A DNA stretch of 64,000 nt from Trifolium pratense (taxonomy: Eukaryota; Streptophyta; Magnoliopsida; Fabales; Fabaceae). Shown piece after piece: positions 49,005-62,120 of this stretch. Both the position numbers and the translations under genes were made by a program. The stretch is taken from positions 39,779,362-39,843,361 of the forward strand of contig NC_060061.1 of assembly GCF_020283565.1 (NCBI RefSeq). Direction: 5' to 3'. The notes under the pieces are model-generated. The model worked only from the letters and a program-made list of their open reading frames with translations. It ran no database searches and was not told the DNA's origin. Positions within the stretch are counted from its first letter, which is position 1; the number at the start of each line of letters is the position of its first letter.

Positions 49005-49678
49005 AAAACAAGGGCATTAAGTCTCAAAAAAGAAAGGAAAAAACTTACCAAAAAAAAAAAGTCCCACAAGTCATAAGTTTATTAGTCAACGGTAGAAAAA
49101 ATACCTCATAGAAAAACATAATAGCATTTGAGAAAAATATTACAGTTTATAAAAAATAAAACAACAATTTTTCAATTCAAACAACTATAACTTTTGAATC
49201 TCTTGTGTTGACACTAGAATTAATAAACTCTTATCTTAGATCAACAATTTAGAATTTTTTAACATAAGATGAATTATTTATGAATTTTTATGCGCAAAAA
49301 ATTAAAAAATTCATATTTAATTCATTATTTATTAATTTTTTTAAAAGTTTTTGCAAGAAAGATTCTTAATTATACTATATACTGTACTAAATATGACCAC
49401 AAAAAAATTTTAAATTTTCGAATGATGTACACGAATTGACCGAAAAACAAAATATTAAATAATGACAGGAAATATTTAAGGAAATAAAACTTAATAAAAA
49501 CGAAATATTTATAAAATCAAAAACATATTTAACCTAAAAGTTGCCAAAATTAAATATTTCCGAGGCTCTTATTTGACTCGACCTGACATCTTTTCACCTA
49601 ACTAAACCTTTGTTTGAATAAACTACTCAAATTTCAAAGACCGTTTCCAATCAATCATTCTTCTTGTTCAACTTGACC
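49005..49678. other. SAG101 upstream region
   Basis: AT-rich with no recognisable element or clear TATA box. It should hold the SAG101 promoter and short leader. Confidence 0.35.
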
Positions 49679-52600
49679 ATGTCACAAAAACTGTATGTGC
49701 AAGCTAAGTGGAACCATTTTTGTTTCTATTTTCGTTTTTATTCACCTGACCTGAATATTTTGTTTTGCAGATTTTGCAGTGGAATAGAACTTGCATCATT
49801 GGTAACAAGTTCTCGTATCCTTTGTAAATCATGGAGTGTTATATCATCTGAATCTGAAACTGAATCTGATCATGAAGAAGATATTGTTTCAAATGATGGT
49901 GTTGGACTTTCTTGGAAAGTTGATAGAGAACATGGTCCAGATTTGATGGTTATAGCATTTAAGGCTACATTAGATTCTGTTCAAGCTGATTTTGTTTCTT
50001 CTTCTGATCTTAAGGAGGATAATTTCCTTGTCTTTGAGTTTTTGTGTTCTACGAGAATTCCAATTTTCTCTCTTAACCACACTGCTGTTTCACTCTTTCG
50101 CCAAAATCATCAAGAACTTGATAGGTTGAAATCCCAGGTACATCTAACTTAATTTTTCTAACTCCTGTAAATTGAGTTGTTTAACGTTGTAACTTGTTTT
50201 GATCCTTAGCTTCACAGTTTTGAGTTGGAATCCTCTCTATTTTCAATTATTTCCTTTTTCTCCATTACTATATACCACCGTAGTTTTGGAAATATAAATG
50301 CAAAACTGAAACATTAAATAAAGTCAAATCACGTTTATACACCCCAAAATGTTTAATTTTTTTGTTTTGTTTTTGGGTCTTAAATGGAGAGGATACTAAC
50401 TCCACAGTTTCATCTAAAAAAGGAAACACTAAACCAAAAAGTCAATGGGTCAATGACCTTAAAAAATAAGCTCCATTGCTGTTTTAATTTTACATCATTT
50501 CTTGTTCCTTCTAGCATATGTATGATCTTGTGTTTATCTGTTGAAGTGAAAATAAGAACACATGCCACACTTCACAAACAATGCATTTATCAAATGCAAA
50601 TTTTCTGCATTTTCACATTCTGATTTTGTCATCTAAGCTCCTCTCTAGTTATTTCTGCAGAGTTGCTCTTATTGCGTGGATATTGCTCATTATTTGCTCT
50701 GTATCTATTGTTCTTGCTGCTAAATTTTGCACATCTGCTTCATTTCTTTTGTTTGCTTAGTTTCTGAGATCACATATTCTTATTTCATGACACATCTCTT
50801 TTCAAATATTTTGCATTGTATATATTTATTAATTTCTGATAGCGTGTCTAGGTCGTATTGTATCTCGATGTAAGGACTTTGCAAGAAAAAGAAAATAACT
50901 CCTTCGAGGGGAGGACCTCCTAACAAAACAAAATCCTGAATAATTTTTCTCATATATCATTTCATTGTTCCTTCCTTACATTATATAGTACTCTAGCTAG
51001 TATTGCCAGCTACAAAAGATAGTGGAATTGATAGTAGAATTTTAGTACTATCCTAACGGTATCCTAAGGAACGGAAATGGATTCTAGATCCTTCTTGTGG
51101 CTAGACTATATGAGAAATGTGCCTGCTAATGGGCCAAACCTACTTAAGCTTTTTAGGCAGCACATACCCCCCTAACCACTTTGGCAGGAATTCTCTTGGG
51201 TCTTGGTGAGGTATCTTCCTTGTCTGTATCCTCAGCATCATCATCATGGTTCATGACACTCGATTATTTAAAAACATAATGTATCCCCCTATATTGTACT
51301 GTTATTGTATTGTACTTTGTATCTAGATTCATTGTTCTAGGCGTATTGCCTTTTCCCTGCAATCCCTTATGTAACAATCTTAATGCAGATCGTTAGTTCT
51401 AATCCACGGACTCCGTTGATTGTTACTGGACATGGTCTCGGAGGATCAATTGCTTCTCTCTTTATCATATCACTATTTCACAGCATTGGTTCAGGAAAGA
51501 ATCGTCCACTCTGCATCACCTTTGGCTCACCCCTTGTTGGTGATAGGAGATTTGAACAAGCTATCTCACGTAGTTCTATTTGGAATTCTTGCTTCATACA
51601 TGTTGTGTCGCACAAAGACCCTCTTCCAAGGCTCTTCATTACAAATCGAACCAGTACCTACATGCCTTTTGGAAGATTTATCATGTGTTCTGATGCAACC
51701 ACTTTTGAAAGCTCATATTCTATCTTGGAAATTTTCATGGCATTGGCCTCAGTCCATGATAGAAATAAAGGACTTGAATCTGTTGATTATGGAAATAAAG
51801 GACTTGAATCTGTTGATTATGGAAATATAGTAAAAAATCTCTATCTTAAAGCAACATGCATAGATTTTTCCACTCAGGCTGAAAACACGACCGATCAAGA
51901 TTCACTAGCAACTGGTATTAGTTTGCAGTTGGGGGCACTAGAATTGACACCACATATGCAGGTAGGTGAATATCTTATATTTCTTCTTCAAGAGCTAGAA
52001 TCATCTAATACTCAATAGGCGTCTGGTTCTCAATTGACAACACAGGACACACACTAAACTTGTGAGTGGACGGATTAAGATTCGATCCCCGCAGAACAAG
52101 CCCTTTGATAAGTGTGACGAGCTTTGAATGTGACTAATTTATGAACTGACAATTAGTTCTATATCCCGCACACAATGTCGAAGCTTGTAGGGATAATCTT
52201 GGACTCAATAGAGAGCTAAATGTTATTATTACAGTGGATTACAAAAAAGGGAGGCTAAAATTGCCTAACTAAGCTTTTATTTAGACTCCTTATGTGTAAT
52301 TACTATTAACCTTTAAACTCCTATTTTTCATGATCTCATTTCTAAACTTGACTTGGCAGCAGCAACAGGAGAACATTGATATCAATACTCTGGAAACAAA
52401 GTTAAAAGAACTAGAAAAAAGTTTCATCCTGCAGAAGAAGACATTATTTGATCCATCGAAGAAATTGAATAATATGAAGGTAATTATGGCTCAACTTGAA
52501 TGGTACATAAAGAAATATAGGAATCTAAAAATAGGGTACTACGACAGCTACAAAAACATGAACCAACCAGATGTCTATGATGTTGTTCATTTCCAAAAAA

Positions 52601-53184
52601 CGCTCAGTAGTTACTGGGAAAAGATGGTTGAAGAAGTTGAGATGAAGCCTCAAAAAGAAGGTGCAGCTTTTCGTACCCGTTGGCTATATGGTGGGACTAC
52701 TTACAGGAGAATGGTTGAACCTCTAGCTATTGCTGATTACTATAGAGATGGTGGTAAAGACTATGTTAATGAAAAAAGGTCGAAACACTTCAAACAGTTG
52801 GAGTATTGGTGGATGGAAGAGTCAAAAAATGCGACGAGTGATATAAACAGTACACGTAAAAAGAATGTGGAAGCTATTTTGACTATAGATTCTTGCTTTT
52901 GGGCACATGTTGAAGAGGCCCTTCTTTTATGCCAAGAGTTGAAAGTTGTCAAAGAGAATGAAGAGGCGCTAAAGAAATTGTTTGAATTTGAGGTGTATGT
53001 TTATGAGTTGCTCAAGGATTATGCAGCGTCCCCAGATATTTTTCTGTCACAATGCAGCTATATTCGTTGGTGGAATGAGTATAAAGAAATTAAGGGATCA
53101 TCATACACTTCAGCACTCGCGAACTTCATGAACGATGCTTCAAATTTCAAGCAGTATGCTGTAGGAGCTTATGATTTCCCCTGA
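49679..53184 (+). CDS. SAG101: SAG101-like lipase-like immune regulator, 4 exons
   Basis: Model exons: 49679-49692, 49771-50137, 51389-51961, 52360-53184 (592 aa, all junctions in frame). The N-terminal lipase-like domain starts LFCSGIELASLV and has VTGHGLGG (about 140-147), where the nucleophile Ser is Gly. FGSPLVG and SHKDPLPR follow. The C-terminal EP domain (from about 319) has the hallmark FRTRWLYGGTTYRRMVEPL and IADYYRDGGKDY. Loss of the catalytic Ser fits SAG101 rather than PAD4 or EDS1. SAG101 binds EDS1 in nucleus and cytosol, and the pair relays NLR signals through NRG1-type helpers. A 10-residue tandem duplication (NKGLESVDYG twice, 51764-51823) is absent from the neighbouring copy. 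AATAAA lies at 53201. Confidence 0.88.
51764..51823 (+). repeat. 30-bp in-frame tandem duplication in SAG101 exon 3
   Basis: A 30-base unit beginning AATAAAGGACTTGAATCTGT occurs twice head to tail, adding ten residues. The downstream copy has one unit only, so the duplication arose after the two genes split. Confidence 0.85.
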
Positions 53185-53206
53185 AGTGTATTCACTATGT
53201 AATAAA

Positions 53207-55588
53207 GAGTGTGCGTATCATATGTGTTTGTTTTTTTTCCCCTTAAAACAAAATCTTGTGTATTTGAGAGGTGTGGCAGCTACGCCTCCAAATATTTCTG
53301 ATTCTGCAATGTTGTGCACGTTTGTCTTTTATTTTTGTCAATCCTTTTATGCAATGTTTAACATGAATAGGAAAAATAGAAATAACATAATAGGAAATAG
53401 AAATAAAAGATGCGTGCGTGCAAGCCATCTATCGAAAAGAATGAAATATAACCGAAAAAAGTGAGATGGTTACTAATGGTACTCATTTTTTTTTTTAATA
53501 CATAGCTTGACTTGCAGCATTTGAAATGGACATGGATGTAGGGATTTGGTCAAGATATCAGCAGCAACCTACCCTTTTAATTTTTCTTTTTTTATAATTG
53601 AGGTAAAAAAGAGTAAGTGTTAAATTATGCATTTTATCATTTTAAAAGGTATCTACATTTGAGTTTAATTGCTATGCACAGGTAGTTGGTGTAAATTTTT
53701 TTTACACATACATTTAATGACGTACTGCCACATCATTTAATGAATGTGACATATTATGTGTTTTTAATTATCATACATGATATGTCGGTATATTATTAAA
53801 CGCATGTACAAAATAACTTTACACCGACGGAATAAATTAAATTATTTACATTTTACAGTATTTTTATAATATATTTAATTACATTTTAATAAATTTAGCT
53901 TTGAATCACGTGAAGAAAACATGCCTGTCTCTTTCACATGCATTGAAAGCTTTTCACATAGAAAGAAAATGGTGATTGGAATAAAAAATCCCAGAGCATG
54001 TGCAGGGGAAGCAATTAAAAGAAGTCAGAATTAAAATAGTACAAACTAGCTTTATGCTGCTTTTTAGTTGTTCAATATATATATGCAGAATTAAAATAGT
54101 ACAAACTAGTATATTATATTGAACTTCAATGCAAAACTGTGCTGGTTTTTATAAGTTATTCTCTGGATCTAGCTGAAGGGTTGATTGCTCAAAAGAATTG
54201 GGTGCTGAAAGTACCAAAAATGGGGTAAAAGTTATTGCCCTTTTCATTTTTTTACCTTTCAATTTTCTGTCTGAATGCTATGTGTTATTTCTGGTTTCCT
54301 GGTGGTTTATTCATGCGGTTGAGGGCTATTTTCCAATTTATGCGGTCCTAGGGAAAAGAGTCTTAGTAGTTCAGTTCGGCCACGAGATAAGTAAAACCTA
54401 ACATTCTTCTTATCAACTGAACAGAGATATTAAGGCAGGCTTTATTCCCTAATTAAAGCGTTTACATTTGGCTTCATTGATATTGTATAAAAACTACTTA
54501 CTGCTAAACTAGGGAAAACTACTTATTTTATCATTTTGGTTTTAATTTTATTGATATTGACATACTATATTACACTCAAATCTTTTTTTTTTTTTTTTTT
54601 TTTTTTTAGGTTTGGAAAAACAGGCACCAATGATCTATAAGTTGTATGTCTACTTTTACAGTGTATCCACAGTCCGAAGCTGATTTAGTCTGAAGCAATT
54701 GGGTGTATAAATTTTCGACCTTGTTCACATTCTGCACAAAAAAGGTTAGCCTTAATATATGTTAAATTACAACTTATATCTATTAATTTGTTTTTGCTAA
54801 AAAAAATAATCAATAATTTGTTTATTTTATTCCATTTATTATTGTTAAGATTTTGAGAATTTGGAGAAATTTAATGATAAAAGCTTTGAAAGAGAGTAAA
54901 ATCTATAAGGAATCATTTTGATAAAAGATGATAAAGAGAGTAAAATCTATAAGGAACTATTAGAGGATTAACTAACTAACTAACTATCTAACAACAAACT
55001 TAAATCCAAAATTATTCCTCCATACAGTATAAGAGTAAGCAATGCTGCACCAAACTCAATCCAAACAATTTCCAAACTCTAGTAGCAAATGATGACAACA
55101 TGAAACACAATGATAGTTTATCAAATCCAAAAATGACCATGAAATAAGACAAAAGGCAATTCTATTGGGAGCCAAAAGCACCGTACAACAACAAAACCAT
55201 ATAAACAAGAGCCAAAGAAATCCAATCCCAAAATTATCTTCAATTACGACAATTCCATAATACTGATGAAGCCATTGCAAGGCTCACCATTATAGTAAGT
55301 TGATCTCTTTTTTAACAATTTATTATCAATTAGGTTCTTTTATTTTAACAACTTACTATCAATTTAATCACTAACACATTATGAGAAAGATTAATACGAG
55401 GAAAATTTAACTGAATCAATAACCATTTTAAAATATTTGAAATGTCATGTATATATATTTTAGAGCATTCTTACTCATGTTATAAAAATATTACAAATAA
55501 AACAAATTTCCTTAATGAAAGAAAACAGAAATAAATTACGATTATATATTATCTAACTTTGATGTTTGATTTATTGAAATTGATTTAG
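53207..55588. other. SAG101-NLR intergenic region
   Basis: No protein gene is seen. There is a T-run of about 30 bases near 54580-54608, and a direct repeat of AGAGAGTAAAATCTATAAGG near 54890 and 54940. The sequence directly before 55589 (TTGATTTAG) looks like an acceptor, so part of this region may be a 5' leader intron of the NLR. Confidence 0.45.
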
Positions 55589-58500
55589 ATGGTGAGTCTA
55601 CCAATTGATTTGGCTAAGACATATCTGAAGGAATTGATAGATGGGGCCATAGCAAGATCACGTTATATATGTTGCTTCACATGCATTACTAAGGAGTTTG
55701 AAGAAGAAAAGGTTCGACTGAAAGTAGAAAGAACAACTGTGGGACAACGTGTTAATGTGGCAACTGATAGAGGTGATATTATACAAAACAATGTCCATCA
55801 TTGGGAGGAGCAAGCTGACGAACTCGATCAAGAGGATACCAAAACAAAGCAAAAATGTTTATTTGGATTCTGTCCTAATTGCAAATGGCGATATAAAAGG
55901 GGAAAGGAACTTGCAAATAGGTTGGAGATTATTAAAGAACTGGTCAAAAGAGGGCAAAATCTTGAAATTGGACTCCATGCACGTCTACCAGGCATTGAAC
56001 GTCATACTTCACAATACTACATTTCTTTTGAAAGCAGAGAGTCAAAATTTAAAGATCTTTTGGAATTCCTGAAGGATGACCAGAATTATATAATAGGATT
56101 GCAAGGGATGGGAGGTGTCGGGAAAACTACTTTGGCCAAAGAAGTGGGTAAAGCACTTAAGCGATCCAAACAATTCTCACAAGTCATCGATACGAGAGTG
56201 TCATTTTCTCCTAATATAAAAAAGATCCAAGATGATATTTCCGGGCCGTTGGGGTTGGTGTTTGGGGAAAGCTGTAATGAAGCAGACCGACCTAAAAAAT
56301 TGTGGAATAGATTAACAAATGGTGAGAAAATTCTTCTGATATTAGATGATGTGTGGGGAAATATCGATTTTGATGATATAGGAATTCCGTGTAGTGATAA
56401 TCACAAAGGCTGCAAAGTTCTCATAACTACACGCAATTTGAGGGTATGCAACATTAATGGATGTGGGAGAACAGTTCAATTGGAACTCTTATCTGAAGAA
56501 GATGCATGGATCATGTTCAAAAGATACAATTCTAAAAGCAATGATTTGTCTAAAAATGTACTCACAATAGCAAAAAATATTTCAAATGAATGCAAAGGAT
56601 TACCAGTAGCAATATCAATTATTGCCAGCAGTTTAAGGGCTCAACAACATCTAGTAGAGTGGGAGGAGGCCTTAAAGTCATTGCAGAAGCCTATGTTTGG
56701 GCATGGTGTTGATGATAATTTGGTTGACATTTATAAATGCCTGAGGTTTAGCTATGATAATATGAAGGATGAAAATGCCAAGAGATTGTTCCTCTTATGT
56801 TCCGTGTTCCAAGAAGATGGAGAAATTTCTATTGAAGTGCTAACCAGGTTTGCCATTGGTGTAGGCATTTTGGGGGAAGGTTATGATAGTTACGAAGATG
56901 CTCGAAGGCAAGTAGAGTTAGCAAAAAATAAGCTCCTAGATTCTTGTTTGTTGTTGGAAACCAATGAAAGGAGTATTGTGAAAATGCATGACTTGGTGCG
57001 TGAAGTGGCCCAATGGATATCAAATAAAGAGATTCAAGCTATAGATCTGTCAAACAAAAATCAAAAGTCATTGATTGAAAGAGAGAACGATATCAAATAT
57101 TTGTTATGTGAAAGCAAGCTAATTGATGTGTTCTCGTGTACGTTTGATGGTTCTAAACTTGAGATTCTAATTGTCGACATGGATACTAGTGACTCAGTGG
57201 ACATACCAAGTTCATTCTTTGAAAATATTGCAGATCTTCGTGTTTTGCATTTATCATATCAAGATCAGCCTACTATACCATTACTGCGGCCAATTCAGTC
57301 ATTGAGAAACATTCGATCTTTATTATTTGGTAGGGTTGATTTAGGTGATATCTCTATTTTGGGAAAGCTCCAAACTCTTGAGACTCTTGATTTGGTATGG
57401 TGTAAAATTGATAAATTGCCACCTGAAATTGCAAAACTAGAGAAACTTAAATTGTTGAACTTGGTATTCTGTGAAGTTCGAAGTGAAAATCCATTTGAAG
57501 TTATCAAAAGTTGCTCATCACTTGAAGAGTTGTATTTTCTTCATAGTTTTAATGATTCTTGTCGAGTTACCTTACCTGCATTGAAAAAGTATCATGTTTG
57601 TAAGTCATGGGCTATAATAAATGATTCACTATCAAAATGTGTGGCTTTTGAAGGGGATGGGGATGCGGAACTTTTCTTGGAAGCAACATTTAAATACTTG
57701 ATGCAAACAGCAGAGGTCCTTCAGCTAAGTCGAATTGAGGGGAAATGGAGAAATCTCATACCTGAAATCGTTTCAATTGATCGAGGTATGAATGATCTAG
57801 TTGAGTTTCGCTTGCGTTATGATTCGCAACTGCAATGCCTCATTGACACTAAGGATATTGGTTCTCAACTACCAAATGTTTTCTCTAAGTTGGTTGTGCT
57901 ACATCTTTATGAAATTAACAATTTGGAAGTACTATGCAATGGTCCTCTTTCCTCTGACTCTCTAAAGAATTTGGAAGAGCTATCCGTTGAATGTTGTGAA
58001 GAATTGAAAAGCTTGTTTAACTTCAAGGTAAACCTTTGCAATTTGAAGACCATGACATTGGAGGCATGTCCAATGTTGGTTTCCCTATTTCAATCATCAA
58101 CTTCTCTAAGCCTATTGGAGGAATTGAAAATAATTGATTGTGAGAAACTGAAAAACATTATATCATGTGACAATGATATTATGAGTCACAACTCAATGTT
58201 TCCAAATTTAAAAGTTGTTGATATTGAAAGATGCCCCCTATTGAAAGAACCGCAGCTCCATGACTCGCCAAATTTCAGTAGTCATCGTGCTATGTCTTTG
58301 TCCGTGAAAGAGTCATTTTCCAAAGATGATCCCAAGGCACAAATGGAATTGGATCCTGTAAAATGCAACTGCTTCTCTTGGACTTGTATATTTTGTTGTA
58401 GTCATAAACTGAAGAGTACAAGTACAGAAATTCCAGTAGTCTCCGATGATCAACAAGGCTGCTCAATCACATTGGTAATTACCCTCTTTAATTTTTGATT

Positions 58501-61500
58501 GATCCATGCATCTTTTATTGATACCAAGCAAGGGCTTTAGGCCCCAAAGTTTTAGGCAAAAAAAAAGCCTCAACATAGTTTAATTTAGTTATAAATATAT
58601 GATATGACAATTAATTTTTTAGTTGAGTTGGTATAGTTGAAGGTCCCAAATCCTTGTTGACTCAAATTTAATCCTCAGCCTCAACAATATTTAGATTTTT
58701 TATTTATTTTTCATATAACTTTGAGTAATTTTTTTATTTTACAAGGTCTCACAACATAATCTGCTTTAGGCCTCTAATTATGTTGAGACAGCCCTCACAC
58801 TTATTTTGAATTTTTCATGCTATACAGAGTATGAAAGAAACACAGGGCCACCATATTTCAGAAAGTTCTACATCAAGAAACACTATAACAACAATTTTGT
58901 CCAATAATTCACAAACAAGGATCGAGCCACACATATCATTAGTTGCTCCCAGACAAAAGGTAATTCTTTATTATGCTATGGAGTAATACTAGGGTCACAC
59001 CCTTTAATACACTTTTCTAACTGCAAATTGTCGATTCTTTTTCTTTTTCGTCTTTTCGCAATAAACAGAGCTTCGGTAGAACCGTCTTTTTCGCAAGGTT
59101 TAATCCGACCCATCTCAAACACATTTTTAAGCTGACCAATCTCGCCTCTGTTAGCTGCCATCCTATCCTCTTATGCTAATTGTCGTTTGTTTGACTCTTT
59201 TTCAATGCATAATTGACAAATTACCTTATGATTTATGTAGGATAAAATGAAATAGTATAGGAAAGGAATTTTTCTTCGTTTTCTTTGCTTCTTAAAAACA
59301 AGCTTCATCTGTTAATCTCAAGGTGCCGCGTTCAAATCTCGTCACGAACAGTTGTAAAATAGTTATTAGTGCTACTTGAATTATTAAAAAAAATGCTTCA
59401 TCTTATTTACATTTTCACTCTATACAGCGTTTGAATGAAATAGACGACCAAAACATTCAAGAGGGTTCTACTTCCATGTCAGAAAAAATTGTAGCATCAA
59501 ATTCGTCTATCGCTTCAGAAACAACAAATAATGAGCCACCTATACAAGTAATTACTCCTTGTTTTCTTTATGACTTTTTTCAATGCAGGAATTGAATTCT
59601 ATTACAAACTTAAACATGCTTTTGATTTTAAGCAGGGTATTGAGATAAGTGTTGAAGAAGGAACTACATCAGCTAGTAATGCTAAGGCAATAACATCATC
59701 AACTCATTTAGAATTAGTAAGTTCATCATATTGGCGCATTAGTTAATTCCGAGTGCAAACCATCTTCACAATCCCATTAATATTTGTCTCAGTATAACTA
59801 ATGCTAATTATGTTCTTATTACAGGATTTGTTGAATGAACAATCGACGAGGCAACAATGTTTAGTCAAACCTTTTCCGGAAAAAAATGTAATCCCATATA
59901 ACTAACTATTCATATCATTACAATTCTAGATGAAAGTCATAGATAAGAGAAAAGTGTAGATAGTAAAATATAAATTGTATTATTAATGAGAATGTTATGT
60001 TTACATGAAAGAGTTACATCACTTATATATAGAGTAAATTAGTAACTAGTAACTAATAACAAACTATTACCTACTAAGAAATAGAAATATATTCAGAGTT
60101 AAATTTTATTTTAAACTCTTTTTAGATATATTCTTCTGCTACTTATTTACATATTCATGATATATAGTGTTTGAAAGCAACAGAAGATCAAAGTATTCAA
60201 GAAGGTTCTATATCACAAAAACCTGTTGCAACAACTTTGCTTGCCATTTCAGAAACAACAGTACCTATACAATTTGTTGCTCCTAAACAAAAGGCATTTT
60301 CCCTATTTTATTTGTATTCTTTTTGACTCTTTTTCAATGCAGGAAGTGAATTATACCACCATATAAAGTATCCTTTTTAATTTTATGCAGAGTATCATGG
60401 CAAATGTGGAAGAAGGAACTAAATTAGCTAAGACAATAACATCCTCAACTCTTTCAGAATCAGTTAGTTCATCATCAGTAAAACTTGCTATGCAGAGTAT
60501 CATGGTATTTTTTTTTAAGGAGAATGTTAACTTGTGCCCTTAAGGGCACATGTTAAGAAGACAAATGTGGAAAAAATTTATTGAACTTGTGGTGTATTCA
60601 ATTCTCTAAACATTAAATGTTTTCTATCATTAAATGCTTTATTTCTATTTTTAGGTAGCTTAACATGTGCCCTTAGGGCACAAGTTAACATAACCCTTTT
60701 TTTAATTATTTACTTGCTATGGGATTGAATTTTTAAGAATCAAACTTTAAACTAATTTTGGGAGATATAAGGATGGCTTGATGGCTCGGGTGGATGAGTT
60801 AGGGAGTCGAGTGATAAGGAAGTCAGTGGTTTTATTCCCACCCTCAGTAAAACTAACAATAATAATTATTAACATCGTCCGTTTTAAAAAAAAACGTTAA
60901 TTAAACTGATTTTGAGGATCTTCTTTCTTGGAGAAAAAACTATTTTTTACAAGCTTTTGACATTTGTATCTAAAGTTAAGAGGAATTGTTGCTAAATAGT
61001 TGTTGAGGATTAACACTGATTCTTTTGTTTTTTATTGTTTATTCGTTCAATATTGAAGTCAGACACTTCCAAACTAAAAATATATTGTTATACAAGATGT
61101 TGATTTTACAATATTGATAATTCAAATATGACAATATTATTTGCTTATTTGTATATGTTTAGGAACAAGATGTTGATGCCAAAGACTCTCAAGAAACAAC
61201 TAAGATTAATAATGATCAAGGTGAAGATTCTTTCAATAAATTTTATTTCTTGTTACCTCATCATCCTTTTGATTTTGTAGTTGAACTCTCTTCTCTCTCA
61301 CCTTTTGTTCAGTTTCTCTTAATGATGCTGTAGTCATGAATGTAAGCTCAATTATTGAAGAACAGTTTCCTAAGGATGGTGAATTTATAGTTCCAGAATC
61401 TAGGCCATCTCCTAGCAACAGCATTCCTTTGCCTCATACATATCAGACTCCTTCAATGCCTCCTGAAGGTATTTTCTCCCTTAATTTTATTTTTGATGAT

Positions 61501-62120
61501 TTTGTTTTGGCTTTCAAGAGGCTAAACTAGTTTTGTCTTCACTGTTAGGAAACCCTTCTCAAATTGTGGAAGATTCAAGTTCTTCTTCTCTTGTCATGCG
61601 AGAGCTTGAGCAATTGGTCTCCAAGAAGCATTTGAATTATGAGAACTTGTCTTTGTTGATTGATTTCCTTGTTAAGCATCCTCAAGTTCTTTTAAGGGAC
61701 ACTTCACTGAGTAATAGATACAAAAGTTATGCCTACAACTGCCTAGCCGAGCTATTGAAATTCCTCCAAACGCATAGTGTGTTGGATGTGTTAGGTTCAA
61801 GCCGCTCTGAATTTGATGAGTTATTACAAGATGTGCACAAATGCGGTTTTGATAAGGATTGGTTGGATGGTGTTGAAAAACGCGCTTTGTCTCCTGATTT
61901 ACCATTCTCTCAAGATGCATTGCAAAAAGTGTTGGATCCCCAGCAACAGGTCACCAAGGAAGTTGAGGCGATGCTTTTGAAGATAAACATTTTTACTCAA
62001 CATGTGGAAGAGCTTAAACATCAATTAACATCCTCCAAAGCTGCTTTGGACAGTATCATTCAACACGAGGCACAAATTTTAGAAATTAAGGCCGCTTTAA
62101 GCGCACCTCTTGGCTATTAG
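55589..62120 (+). CDS. CC-NLR with C-terminal RTM3/MATH-CC-like domain (NLR-ID), 10 exons
   Basis: Model exons: 55589-58474, 58828-58959, 59428-59547, 59636-59716, 59825-59887, 60168-60293, 60391-60462, 61163-61220, 61313-61468, 61549-62120 (1,421 aa). Exon 1: helical N-terminus; P-loop GMGGVGKTT (173-181); kinase-2 LLILDDVW (249-256); RNBS-B VLITTRN; GLPL (337-340); LFLLCSVF; MHD (466-468); then LRRs. Exons 2-7 encode a Ser/Thr-rich linker of duplicated units. The last 190 residues (ELEQLVSKKHLNYENLSLLI, LAELLKFLQTHSVLDVLG, FDKDWLDGVEKR, then a coiled coil) resemble the C-terminal part of RTM3-type MATH-coiled-coil proteins. NLRs sense pathogen effectors and trigger cell death; an added domain often serves as bait. 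Exon 6 has a GC donor. If unspliced, exon 1 alone would give a 969-aa product. Confidence 0.75.
58828..60462 (+). repeat. Duplicated exon-intron cassettes in the NLR linker
   Basis: Exons 2, 3 and 6 share the plan …DQxIQEGSxS…SETT…PIQ…VAPxQK. Exons 4 and 7 share VEEGT…AKxITSSTxxE. Introns also match (TTTTTCAATGCAGGAA near 59578 and 60333). The repeat period is about 600-740 bases. All six exons 2-7 have lengths divisible by three and start in phase 0, so gain or skipping of any one keeps the frame. Confidence 0.7.
60524..60691. mobile_element. MITE with GTTAAC…GGGCACA termini in NLR intron 7
   Basis: The left arm ATGTTAACTTGTGCCCTTAA and the right arm (ending CACAAGTTAACAT) are inverted. Length is 168 bp, and it belongs to the same family as 17899-18063. 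Confidence 0.75.

Noticed and set aside
61233..61424. Minus-strand 63-codon frame
   Set aside because: Antisense shadow of NLR exon 9 and its intron.
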